Assembly: GCA_015039465.1 (NCBI GenBank)
Contig: MU130364.1
Span: forward strand, 520,346 to 584,345
From: Phlegmacium glaucopus
Taxonomy: Eukaryota; Basidiomycota; Agaricomycetes; Agaricales; Cortinariaceae
DNA: 64,000 nt
Reading direction: 5' to 3'
The position numbers were made by a program, and so were the translations under genes. Of the stretch, positions 44,469-54,589 are shown one piece after another (position 1 is the stretch's first letter; each line of letters begins with the position of its first letter). The notes beneath the pieces were generated by a model. The model had not been told where the DNA came from. It saw only the letters and a list, made by a program, of their open reading frames with translations, and made no database searches.

Positions 44469-46860
44469 ATGAAGATGAAGAGCCTTTGGCGAGTCCGCTC
44501 AAATTCGTTGACAACCCTCGCCGTCGCACCACCATCCACATCCCGCCCAGTTATCCCAGCACCGCCTCGCATACCCAGCAAGCAGTTGGCTCTCTCAGCT
44601 ACAGCTATTCACCCACCGTTGTTCCCATCAACCCCACCTCTTTCTCCAAATCCTGTCCCAGTTCAATCCATTGCTCAACCTGCAACACAGTCTCCAAGAG
44701 CTCACAAACGTCCTCGTCTCAAGTATCAGTTAGACGTAGGCGCTTATGGAATCCCTAAACACAGATCTCGCTCTCACTCAAATCATCCACACACTGCTCT
44801 CTCAGTTCAAGTAGGCGAAGATGCTTACTTTATTAGAGATAATGCTCTAGGTATCGCAGATGGTGTAGGTGGTTGGGCTAAGCACTCTTCACACAACTAT
44901 CCAACTCCAAGTGCTCTCTTCGCCCGTCGTCTCATGCACTTTTGTTCAGAAGAAATAGCAGAGCCTTCAGGTTTACCCACCGTACAATTTTCTTTCCAAC
45001 ATCATCTCAAACCTCCTTCCCCTTTCTATCAACCCAAAGAATCCTTTTCTGAACTCCAAGACTCTCTTTCTTCTTCCCTCGAAGAACTATCAGAAGGCAT
45101 AAACGTACTTAACATCCTCGAGCGTGCTTACGACAGTACAGTTAAAGCTCACCTCGCACCTCCCACGCCTCTTCACACAGGTTCTTCTACTGCCCTTCTC
45201 GCAGTTTTGGACCACCCACCACCCCCTTCCCCTTCCAATACACCTTTGCCTCAATCACCTGAACCTCCCCTCAGAAATTACGCTGCAGGCTCCCAACCTG
45301 AACTCAAGCCTGTAGCCGACGACAAAATACCCTACGATGCTGTTATTCGTATAGCACATCTAGGCGACTGCATGGGCATGCTCGTCCGTGGCGATCAAAT
45401 CGCATGGAGAAGCGACGAAATGTGGTGGGGCGTAAGTATTTCCTTGATTCATCCATTCAACTTCTAATAATCCTACTCAGTACAACCAACCCCTCCAACT
45501 AGGTCCCCCACCCCTCTCCACCCCATCCGCTTCCCTCCCCGTACAACCACACACCTTCACTCTCCCTGTTCACGCAGACGATATCCTCATCCTCGCATCA
45601 GACGGTCTAAGCGACAACTTATGGGACGAAGACGTTCTCGACGAAGTCCTCAAATTCCGTACTGACTTCAAAGGAACGGACTCGATAGTGGATCAATCTC
45701 ATATCGTGAGACGGAAAGCTTTGGCTAGTATGCTTTCCGAAGCCCTGTGCTCGCGTGCGAAAAGGGTATCGGAGATGCGGACCTCAAGTTCAATTTCAAA
45801 ATCTAGATCAAAGCAGATTCTGGGCTCCTCACCAATATTTCCACAATTAAGCATCATACCAGAGGAAATGGATAATCCCACCACCATCTCGCTCCTGTCA
45901 TCTCAGTCCTCCTCCCCAGCCTCCTCTTCCTCACCATCTACATCACCAAGATCTCCCAGCAGGAGCAGAAGTAGAAGCAATTCTCCGCCTCAAACCACGA
46001 CTCAAAGTCAATCTCATAAAGAAACGGAATTAGAAACAGAAACGGGAATAGAAACAGCCGAAATCCCATTTGCGGTCCGTGCAAGACAAGCTGGTAAAGT
46101 GTTTAGAGGCGGGAAACAGGATGGTTAGTTTATGTACCTTTATTTTGGCTTTTTTTTCCTCTGGGCTTTGTGGATTTCTTCGTTTCTTTCGTCATTCCTC
46201 GATCCCCTCTCTGTTTTCCTCCTTTTGGAGTAGCTCTACTATCTTTCATTTTCGTCTTCGTCAAGTCGTGTAGGTGTGGCTTTCTTTTCAAGCCTGCCTT
46301 CTTCAGGTCGTGCCGGTCCTTGGTTGGGACGGTTAGTGGTTGATGGTTGGCGTTAGCAACAGCTTCGTCTTCGAGTTGCTGCTCGGTCAGAATTTTTTAT
46401 TTTTCGCCATCCTCCCCTCCTTTGGGCGATAACGAGGGGATGGTGTTCAGGTTACATTATGCCCTTTCACTCGGACTGAGTTTTCTATTCGAAGAGCCGT
46501 TGGGCGTTCTTTGATTTTCGGATCTGGTTGGGCTGCATCGTCTTTTGTCTACATTCTTAATCCATATCTCCTTCGCCCACTTGGCTTTTTGAGTAGTTCG
46601 ACCCGTTGTGAATACGCCTCCCTTTCAAATCACCCGCTTCTCTTCCTTTTTCCTCCGTTTCTCTTGATTTCCTCATTTTTCCTCCCAAGTTCGACCTCAC
46701 TAACTTCTCCATCTTCAAAATAGATATTTCAGTGATTGTGGCTATTATCTCACCCTCACCTTTCCTTCCATCTTCCTCGTCCTCTCCTACTTCCACTTCT
46801 AGGTCCCAGACGGGCAGCAGTGCGGAAAGGACCAAGGCAACTTTCACTTCAAGTTTGTGA
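44469..46860 (+). CDS. PTC7: PTC7-type mitochondrial PP2C phosphatase
   Basis: Metal-dependent Ser/Thr phosphatase; in yeast it acts in mitochondria, including on coenzyme Q synthesis. The start MKMKSLWRVRSNSLTTLAVA is basic and Ser/Thr rich, as in a presequence. Catalytic motifs: YGIPKHRSRSHSN; VGEDAYFIRDNALGIADGVG (metal-binding Asp); SSTALLAVLD; RIAHLGDCMGMLVRGDQIAW; LILASDGLSDNLWDEDVLDE; FAVRARQAGKVFRGGKQD joined to DISVIVAIIS (final metal-binding Asp). Exons: 44469-45431, 45481-46123, 46724-46860. A Ser-rich insertion of about 90 residues precedes the last motif. The second intron is 600 bp, against 49 bp for the first. Divergent from VAS1. Confidence 0.9.
46124..46723 (+). other. unusually long (600 bp) PTC7 intron
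   Basis: Donor GTTAGT follows the GAT-G of the D-D motif and the acceptor is CAAAATAG. Retention gives a stop two codons later (GGT TAG) and would remove the final metal-binding segment. It is pyrimidine-rich, with long CT tracts. All other introns in the block are roughly 45-70 bp. Confidence 0.7.
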
Positions 46861-47647
46861 TTACAATTCATTCTGCTGGAGCTACTACATACAACGACTA
46901 CTGGAAACCTCATTGTTTGACAATCAATGTCATATTGGTTTATTTGTACCAATCACTATCTTCTTGCTTGTAACTATACATGAACACTCCATCCTTCAAG
47001 GATGGAGTGTTCAATTCCAGCCTAACCTTGTCTGCCTGCCTGCCTACTTTCCTACTCTCCTTGCCTACTTACTTTTCACATTGTTTTTGATATCTGTAGA
47101 ACCATCTGCTACACACACCACAACCACACCCCTTTACATTGTACACATGCACACACCAATCCTGTTTCTCTTTTGATATAGTTATTATCTTCCAATTCCT
47201 TTTCTGCATTCCATTGCCCATCCTTGATATATTGTTACCATCCTCCACTGGCTTAGCAGTCCTTCCTTAACTCTCATTAAACTTGTCATATGACATGGCC
47301 CAACCTCTACAAATCATGAACTTGAAACTGAAAAATCTATTTACACCTAGAAATACTAAAAAAAGGTTGTATTATTGTGGAAGTTTTTGTATAGGCAAAT
47401 AAATATATATCTAAGCATCTAAATCTAAGAAGAATCTGATAAAGAATTGATCAAGGGGTGCAGGCTGTTCTGTGACCTGAAGTAGGGGTCCAGCCTGGAG
47501 GGCTTAATTGTTTTCTTGTGTGCTTGTGTGCTCTGTGAATTAATGTACACAAGCATAAGACAAACAGTAGTAGTTAGTGATTGTCATGGGTTTTTGAACC
47601 CCCTGTGGGTTAGCAGCTAGGGTACAGTGAGGTGCAGGTATGGGTAC
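46861..47647. other. PTC7 3' region and start of the transposon island
   Basis: No gene. It contains a 33-bp palindrome (46981-47013). CpG dinucleotides become rare from about 47.2 kb onwards. Confidence 0.5.
46981..47013. repeat. 33-bp near-perfect palindrome
   Basis: TGAACACTCCATCCTT, one central C, and AAGGATGGAGTGTTCA. It lies 120 bp past the PTC7 stop. It would form a strong hairpin in RNA or a cruciform in DNA. Confidence 0.75.
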
Positions 47648-48241
47648 TAGGGATGTGCTGGCTCAGGCTTGGCCTGGAAGCCCTGGCTTTGGCCTGGCTT
47701 TAGGCAGCTCAGGCTTTGGAAAACCACTGGCCAAGCTCAAAGCCAAAAATCAGGCTTAGGGCAATTTCGCATTTTTGACATCAAAATGCATATAGATAGC
47801 TTTACCTCTGTGTTCTATAATGTAATTACACTGTTCTATTCACTGCTTGGTGCAGAAGATGCATAATTACAGTGATTTCTGCCAAAAAGAGTGATCAACC
47901 TCATTTTGATTGAAATTGAAACTCTGACAGAGCACACTGAACATGTCTCTGAGTGTTACATCAATGACACATCATTCTTGAAAAAAGCATGAGAGAGTTT
48001 CTCACACCAATACTTGACCAATACTTTTGTGAAAATGTTAAAAATCTCACTTCACACAGGTATTTCAAGTGGATTTGTAATGTACAAAAACTGGGGCCCA
48101 GGCCAGGGGCTCAGGCTTTCAAAAATTGTGGGCTGGGCCAAAAGCCAGCTCAGGCCAACCCTGCAGGCCCAGCTTGGTCCAGCTTTTTTTGGCCTGGCTT
48201 GGCTTTGCCTAGGGCCTCAGGCCAGAGCCAGCACATCACTA
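47648..48241. mobile_element. 594-bp non-autonomous hAT element
   Basis: The ends TAGGGATGTGCTGGCT and AGCCAGCACATCACTA are inverted copies. They are flanked by a perfect 8-bp duplication ATGGGTAC (47640-47647 and 48242-48249), the hallmark of hAT elements. The interior is made of subterminal GGCCTGG / CAGGC / AAGCC repeats in opposite orientation in the two arms, around an AT-rich core with no transposase. Confidence 0.88.
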
Positions 48242-48249
48242 ATGGGTAC

Positions 48250-48530
48250 AGTCTTACAGATTCCTGTACAAGTTGGTGTGGAGATACCCATGACAATCTC
48301 TGGTAGTAGTATAAGCATTAGATAAATCCTAATGGGTCTTTTTGACTCATTAGGATCCAGGGCAAAGGATCAATGGGGATGCAGGAGAATGAACCCTCAG
48401 AAATGCCCAGACAACAGTTACCAGTAAATCCATCAGCTTAGTGTTGAATATACAAACTGTGTATCATCAGGAACAGAAAGTATTTTTATCTTTGTCTTTC
48501 TTACTCATACAAGTTTTTATCCTCCATTCT
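48250..48530. other. unassigned sequence between two hAT elements
   Basis: Nothing recognised. The right border is the proposed inversion breakpoint. Confidence 0.4.
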
Positions 48531-49061
48531 TGACCCTCAGGACCTTTAACTGAGACCATAACCAGTCCACCTCAGTCCTGGGACCTCAAAAGACTGGACT
48601 GGACTGGACTGCTTAGGACCAGTTTACATCGGTTTTTTTTGGTCCTGGTCCTAACTGGTCTTAACCAGTCTGCAACCAGTCTTCTGCTCACAAATATATA
48701 TATTTTTGTATCAGAAAAAGTTGTTCATTTAAATAATAGCTTCTGAAAGAGCCCAAGAATGTTAAATTCTATTAAGATTTGTATTTTCTACAATAGTATT
48801 AGTAAAATGTTCAATTTTAGTGAATATTTTAGAATATTTTACAGATCTATTTATTTCTCAGCCAGTTTTTATTGGTTTTTTATGCTCTTGGGCTTGTAGG
48901 AAAGGGGTAAATTATGGCTACCCTTTGGCCAGTTCAGACTTGTCTAAACCACAAAAGACCAGTTAATCAAGACCAGTCTTTTTCTGGTCTGGTCTTTTTC
49001 CGGTCCAGTCCGGTCTGGTTATGGTCATTTTCTGGTCTCATAACCGGACCTTCAAACACTA
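48531..49061. mobile_element. hAT element copy A, main part, cut by an inversion
   Basis: Same family as the complete copy at 55666-56233: shared GACCCTCAGGAC, CCAGTCCACCTCAGTCC, GAGCCCAAGAA and right end. It ends CCTTCAAACACTA at 49061, followed by CTGATAAG. Its other terminus is not here: the missing 36 bp are found at 56321-56356 next to the partner of the same 8-bp duplication. Confidence 0.85.
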
Positions 49062-49069
49062 CTGATAAG
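49062..49069 (-). repeat. 8-bp target duplication CTTATCAG, first partner
   Basis: Reads CTTATCAG on the minus strand, inside the copia gag frame (Thr-Leu-Ser). The second partner is at 56357-56364 on the plus strand. Confidence 0.85.
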
Positions 49070-49660
49070 GTTTTTCTGAGAACACTTGAGGTAGTGTTTA
49101 CAGTGGAAATATAAGGGTTGTATGATGAGGGTAAGGAGCCTAATATTATGGCATAGAAGTCATTTTCTGTGAGAGACTGACCCATGGAAGCTAGATCCTC
49201 ACACATGGTTCTAAGTGTGGTGAAATGGGCCACTACATCCCCCTTTTCCAAACACCTCTGCTCCTGCATGTGCCTCCTTTGATCTACTGAGACCATTCTT
49301 GTGGAAATTCTTCAACAATTTGGTCCAAATTTTGTAGGCTGTCTTTTGGGTGTGAATTTTCATAAACAGTGAGTTGGGTATAGAGCTAGCGATTTGTTGT
49401 TTCACAACCGCTTTGCCTTGTTTCCATTCTTTAACTTCCTTCTTCCATTCCTTGACTGACAGTTTTTCCTCATCAGTCAAAGTTCCCTTCAGATCAATAA
49501 CAGGGCAGATCAGCTCTCCATTGAGCTCTTCAAGGTGGTCCAGAAGACCACAAGGGTCAATTGACCAGAGGAAGTGATCCTTGTATATAACCCAGTTCAA
49601 ACTGGATGCATTGAGTCTGGGGATGTGAAGGAACTCATCACCAAGTTTGGTAGATGTAGA
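49070..49660 (-). pseudogene. copia-type gag, N-terminal half
   Basis: UBN2/copia gag-like protein: KLGDEFLHIPRLNASSLNW, VIYKDHFLWSIDPCGLLDHL, an insert with EWKKEVKEWKQGKAVVKQQI, then SSIPNSLFMKIHTQKTAYKI, a frameshift near 49295, and VSVDQRRHMQEQRCLEKGDV, VAHFTTLRTMCEDLASMGQS, YAIILGSLPSSYNPYIS. It breaks off in LRKTLS at a hAT insertion. The continuation in the same codon phase is found 7.3 kb away on the other strand at 56365. No start codon in frame was fixed. Dead. Confidence 0.85.
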
Positions 49661-50675
49661 TATTCATCAGAAAACTGGGGGTCAGCTGACCAGCACTGGA
49701 CAGCACTGGACAGCACCATAGAACCATAGCAAAGGTTCTTGTGTTTATAGTGCTGTCAAGTGTCATGGTAACACTATTTAGAAACGGCTTGATGCTACAC
49801 AGCACTATGAAGTGCTATATAGGGCTAGGTTAATACTGTCCATAACTAGTTAGTCCTGATCTGCAAGGCCTGCCTAGACTACTAATATTCTAATAGCATC
49901 ACAACCAGAATAAAGAAATTGTTGAAAAATTCATATTCAACTAAGTTAGTAAACATCATACTAGATATTACTATACTACTTATATATACTACTGTCAAGA
50001 ATCACTGTCTCATATGTTGTCATCATGCACTATCTCATACATCATCATCATGCACCGTCTCATATGCTGTTGTCATATGCCATCTCATACATTAGTAGCA
50101 GTCAAACATCAAGATTCAAGGATGATTCAGATGGTGGATTCAGCAAGGATTCAAGGATTCTCATCAATAAATCGTCTCTGAATTGCTAAGTCACTCTGAC
50201 TGTCAACCTTTTCTGCTGCAATTCATACAATGATTCATCATCAATATAATTATGTTATGGTGTCTCTCATCACAACAGTTTGCCCTGGCCAAGCTTCCCC
50301 AATGCAATGCTCGAACAAAGATACTCATGCGGTTATACACCAAGCTGCAGTGAGAATATTTACATCATAAATGCCGTCGCATCTTGAGACTCAAAAGGTC
50401 ATACCATCTGCTCCATATTCCATCAACAGGTAATCTGTCATTGAGCTCACTATAGTCTATCATCCCTATCTTCCAATGATGCTTCAACTCTGAGTAGCCT
50501 GGGTGAAGAGTCTGAGTCTCAAATCAGATTCGGTTTACAAGTTCTTGTTGATAGTTGAAATGTGAAGTAGTATAGTTACTACTAGTATGCCAGAATGTAT
50601 CATATTACAAAGACAAATTTAATTAGGGGAGCAGATCGTCCATGAGTGAATCGTGATTCAAAAAGTTGAGAGGTC
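49661..50675. other. copia upstream / LTR-like region with short repeats
   Basis: Upstream of the copia gag in minus orientation, so the copia 5' LTR is expected here, but its ends could not be set. Tandem-like units of the type TCTCATACATCATCATCATG occur at about 50005-50095. The part 50077-50165 recurs inverted at about 52575-52670. No gene. Confidence 0.45.
50077..50165. repeat. inverted-repeat arm, partner at about 52575-52670
   Basis: AGTAGCAGTCAAACATCAAG and AAGGATGATTCAGATGG appear as the reverse complement at 52590-52650. They lie either side of the 50676-52496 element. Probably two LTR-type copies in opposite orientation. Confidence 0.65.
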
Positions 50676-51304
50676 TTTACACTCCCCCACGTCTTCCTGG
50701 AGGATTCCTGGTGGATTCCTACCTATTCCGGGAGGATTCCTGGAGGATTCCTACCATTCCTGGTAGGAATACCAGGATTCCAGGAGGAATTTTCTACCAG
50801 CCAATTCCCCCTGAAATTGACATTCCTGGCTCTTCCCAGTCCAGGAGGATTCCTGGTGGATTCCTGGTACACAATGAAATTGATACCAGGATTCCCGGAA
50901 TTCCTTAGGAATCCCCAACACAGAATCCACCCGGAATCCACCCGGAATCCTGGGAATTCCACAACTCTTACTTTTAAATATTATTCAAAATTAAAATAAT
51001 CATATATAAGTCAATAGTAAGTTAAATATACATAAGTCAACTGTAATTCATATATAAGTGGTGGCAATACCTTGCCGCCATTCGAATTTTGAATTTTGTT
51101 CAGGCCGCGAGGTATGGTCACGTGACCACACGTGACCACATGTGACACATCTAAACAGCACTTCGTTTACAACCACAACCGTCACTACAACTGTCACTCG
51201 TCACCTGTCCGTCACCACAACCACCACCACCGTCACCGACCCTCAACCACGACAAGGACCAACGACGACGAGGACGACCAATGACGACGACGACGACCCA
51301 ACGA

Positions 51305-51397
51305 CCCACGACAATGGACGACAACAACAACAACAACGGACAACAACAACGGACAACAACAACGGACAACAACAACGGACAACAACAACAACAACGG

Positions 51398-51434
<37 letters not shown>

Positions 51435-51440
51435 CGACAA
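51305..51440. repeat. ACAACAACAACGG-type microsatellite
   Basis: Interrupted (CAA)n with regular CGG steps, running into pure CAA repeats at 51395-51435. Confidence 0.85.
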
Positions 51441-51460
51441 CAACGGCGACGATGACGGCT

Positions 51461-52108
51461 ACCCCCCTAACCAGGGGGGTTTTTGGTTTTTTTTAAAATT
51501 TTTATTATGTTTCTATTCAATTCACTAACAAAACTAGCAGCGTACGACGACGACCATCCCACCACCACCATCCTCTACCTCGACAGACCACCACCACCAC
51601 CTTTTCACCCCCCCTTCACCGGGGGGGTTCGTGTTATCTCTACGGACGACAGCGACGATGGTTACCCCCCCCCTGTATGGGGGGGTTCATTTCTACGGAC
51701 GACGACGTCGACGTCAACGACGATGAACAACGACAATTACACAACGGCTACCCCCCCCCTGTAGAGGGGGGGTTATTTTATTTCGACGGACGACGTCGAC
51801 GACGACTACACGGTTACCCCCCCCTCACAGGGGGGGTTATTTATTTCAATGGACGACGTCGACGTCAACGAACGACGACACGTACAAATAACGACACACC
51901 CGAACAACGACACACCCGAACAACGACGACACGTGCGAACAACGACATGCGAACAACGACGACGAACCCCCCTCCCGGGGGGTTTTTTCATATCTTTGAT
52001 AGACTCGACAACCCACACGACGACGACCCCCCCTCACGGGGGGTTTATTTTTATCTATTACACTACCACAGCCCTCACACGACGATGATGACCCCCTCAC
52101 TGGGGGTT
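51461..52108 (+). repeat. decayed minisatellite of eight C-run/G-run hairpins
   Basis: Eight stems of 5-9 C paired with 5-7 G over 4-7 base loops: 51461-51480, 51607-51629, 51664-51687, 51750-51773, 51816-51837, 51966-51983, 52026-52044, 52091-52108. In each the G run is followed on the plus strand by a T-rich stretch (TTTTTGG, TTCATTTC, TTATTTTATTTC, TTTATTTTTATC). Spacers are GACGAC/GTCGAC-rich. Centre-to-centre distances are about 58-87 bp, with two of about 147. All units have the same orientation. Confidence 0.85.
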
Positions 52109-52496
52109 TATTTAAATTTTAATATACTATAATTATTAATAAGTAAATAACATGTTATTAATTACTTATTAATGTGAATTTGTATTTATATAATTTTCAA
52201 TGTATATCTTACAATCAAAAAATTGCCAAGATTAAGGAAAAATTAAATGAAACAAAATATGTCAATGACTTAACTGATTTCACTGGAATCCACCAGGAAT
52301 TACTAGGAATCCACCAGGAATCCACCAGGAATCCACCAGGAATTTACTAGGAATCCACCAGGAATCCACCAGGAATTTACTAGGAATCCACCAGGAATAT
52401 TCCCATTTACCAGGAATTCCAGGATTCCTCCAGGATTCCTCCAGGATTCCGGGCAGTCCGGGCGGATTCCTGGAGGAAGACGTGGGGGAGTGTAAA

Positions 52497-53989
52497 GTTC
52501 AGAAAGTTGAAGTGACTCCAGAGGCGATCCAATGATTTGAAAAATGGGCAATTCAAGTTATGTTTTGAATTGTTGAATCCTCATCTGAATCTGTGCTGAA
52601 TCTGCCATCTGAATCATCCTTGAATCTTGATGTTTGACTGCTACTATTGTCATCATACACTACCTCATACATCATCATATGCCGTTGATATGACTTAAAA
52701 TTGCATATGCATAGATTTTTCAAATTTTGTCTATCATTTCAGCATTATTAAATCAATGAAGTGCACCCAACTGTTAAATACAACTGATAATTAAATAACA
52801 GAATTGGAGTTGTATGCCTTACAACTGCTAATTACTGTTTCTGTTGACTCAAACACTTAGTAGTTTTTGAATATGGTCTAATGACCATTTATTCACTGAT
52901 ACAAAAATATATAGTCAAGAGTCAAAACCATAAACTCCATGATAACTCTATATTATACAGAAACAGTACCTAAACACAGGGGGCAAAGTCACACAGAGCA
53001 TGCTGATGTTTTATACCATGGGAGAATTGCTCGGAGTTCCAAAAATGGCACTCATACGAGGCCAAACGGTTGAGATTTATACTGTGGGAAAGTTTCAGAA
53101 TGTTCCAAAAATCATTGGAAATTGTGCAATAAATGATAGACACATGAAACAAATATAACTCTGGGCTTGGAGTTGATGTAGGAGTGATAATAATTAATCA
53201 CAAACCCAGAGTAGCCCAGAGTATCAATCAATTAATTAATCTACCTGTCTCTGACAGCTGTATCATTTGTTTCAAAGAGATTGTATAAAGACTTTTCTAG
53301 CTATTTCCCCTTTTGTAAATATTTGTATGTATATAAAGGCAACCAGAACTGCAGTTACAGTAGATTTTAGTACTTCTTGCTTCCCCCCCCCACATTTACT
53401 ATTGAGTACAGCTCTGAACCAGTGCTGGAAATTAGCAAGTGGGTCAAGGAAAAATAGACTACTGAATTCTCTGAGGTGTACAAGAGGTGCAGAAATATTA
53501 TATGATTTAGTCCAAGTCAATTATATTTGAGTACGAGTTTTTGTGACTTTGTCACAGTGTCACAAAGAGCTTGTGAGTGTTGTTGAGGTATTAAGTTGGT
53601 GTTTTTGTTAGTCACAGCAAGGGTACAGGAGTCCCTTAGTGTGTACAATTTTGGTTGTTTAAGTCACATTAGGCCTTGGGCTTGTCTGTGCACAATATTT
53701 TGTTGAAAATAAATCTAGAAGATTTAAGGAACTTCTTGCTAGATTGTTGGTGCAAACCATAAATTGCAAATATACTCAAAAAGTTTGATCACACTTTAAA
53801 ATTGATCCAAATCATTTGTTTTCTGTGTTGCACCAATTGAATTGAATTTCTTAATTTTGGAACAGTTAAACTTTCCAGGAAACCCAAATTCATCTTTTAC
53901 ACAGATTTGATTGAGTATAAGATTGAGTAGAGATTTTATATCTCCAAAAGTCCTATTTTCTCTATCATCCCTGAGTAGTCATTTCACTG
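52497..53989. other. CpG-poor repeat-derived sequence
   Basis: Begins with the inverted LTR-like arm (see 50077). Contains TTGTGACTTTGTCACAGTGTC near 53550, related in reverse to AGTCACAAA repeats at 57574. No gene was recognised. Confidence 0.45.
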
Positions 53990-54165
53990 TCTTGTACATT
54001 GTCATGTGTTGTCTTGTGTGTCATCATGCATTGTCTGTGCATTGTTGTCATGTGTTGTTTGTGTGTTGTTGTGCATCATCTTGTGCATCATCATTGTGCA
54101 TTGTCTTGTATGTTGTTGTGTGTCATCTTGTACATTGTGTTCATATGCCATCTTGTATGTTGTCA
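53990..54165. repeat. imperfect TTGTCATGTGTTGTC-type tandem repeat
   Basis: Degenerate repetition of TTGTCATG, TTGTCTTGT and CATCATGCATTGTC. It resembles the reverse of the units at 50005-50095. Confidence 0.6.
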
Positions 54166-54400
54166 TTGGTGCAAAAAAGAGTGAGGTGAGGCCAAATGAG
54201 CCCCAACCATTGTTCCTGAGGCAAAAAAAATTAATATAGTATAATGGAAACTAAAAAAAAAACTTGTTGTTTGTCTGTGGGTTGGTTCTCCTCCAGTATT
54301 GTCATATATTAAGAAAAAGCACAAAACAACCCTAGGGGTATTGTTGTTGTACCTGTAGATTAAAATCAGTAAGGTAAATCAAGATAGAAAAGTACTTACT

Positions 54401-54436
54401 CCCCCCCCCCCCCCCCCCCAACACACACACACACAA
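54401..54436. repeat. C19 homopolymer joined to (AC)n
   Basis: Nineteen C followed by about eight AC units. The length is likely to be unreliable in assembly. Confidence 0.9.
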
Positions 54437-54589
54437 TGAGGGGGCTACAAGCAAGGACAGCAGCATCATCAATATTGAGACTACAAATACATCCATGTTG
54501 TTATGGTTGTCACTTGTTATCATTTGTTGTTTGTTGATTGGTCATTGTTTGTCATTTGTTGTTGTTAGGATTGTAGTCATCAGGTGGTG

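Larger units (their letters stand above)
50676..52496. mobile_element. 1.8-kb inverted-repeat element with subterminal arrays and a hairpin minisatellite
   Basis: The termini TTTACACTCCCCCACGTCTT and its exact reverse complement bound the element; a TA on each side is compatible with Tc1/mariner-like insertion, but the palindromic TTTA/TAAA makes that unsure. Next to each end is an array of GGATTCCTGG / GGTGGATTCC units (50690-50960) and their inverted counterparts (52280-52470). The centre carries CAA/GGA trinucleotide repeats and eight C/G hairpins. No transposase is seen. The CpG-rich centre contrasts with the CpG-poor surroundings. Confidence 0.75.

Noticed and set aside
51142..52132. Asn/Thr-rich and Gly/Pro-rich open frames over the hairpin array
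   Set aside because: They are the translation of trinucleotide repeats and C/G hairpins in all frames; codon pattern follows the repeat, not a protein.
50690..52470. Regularly repeated GGATTCC units resembling a CRISPR array
   Set aside because: Units are contiguous, degenerate and mirror-imaged between the two ends of a eukaryotic inverted-repeat element; there are no unique spacers or cas genes.
53911..54239. Cys/Val/His-rich open frames in three frames
   Set aside because: Translation of the TTGTCATG-type tandem repeat; not protein-like.
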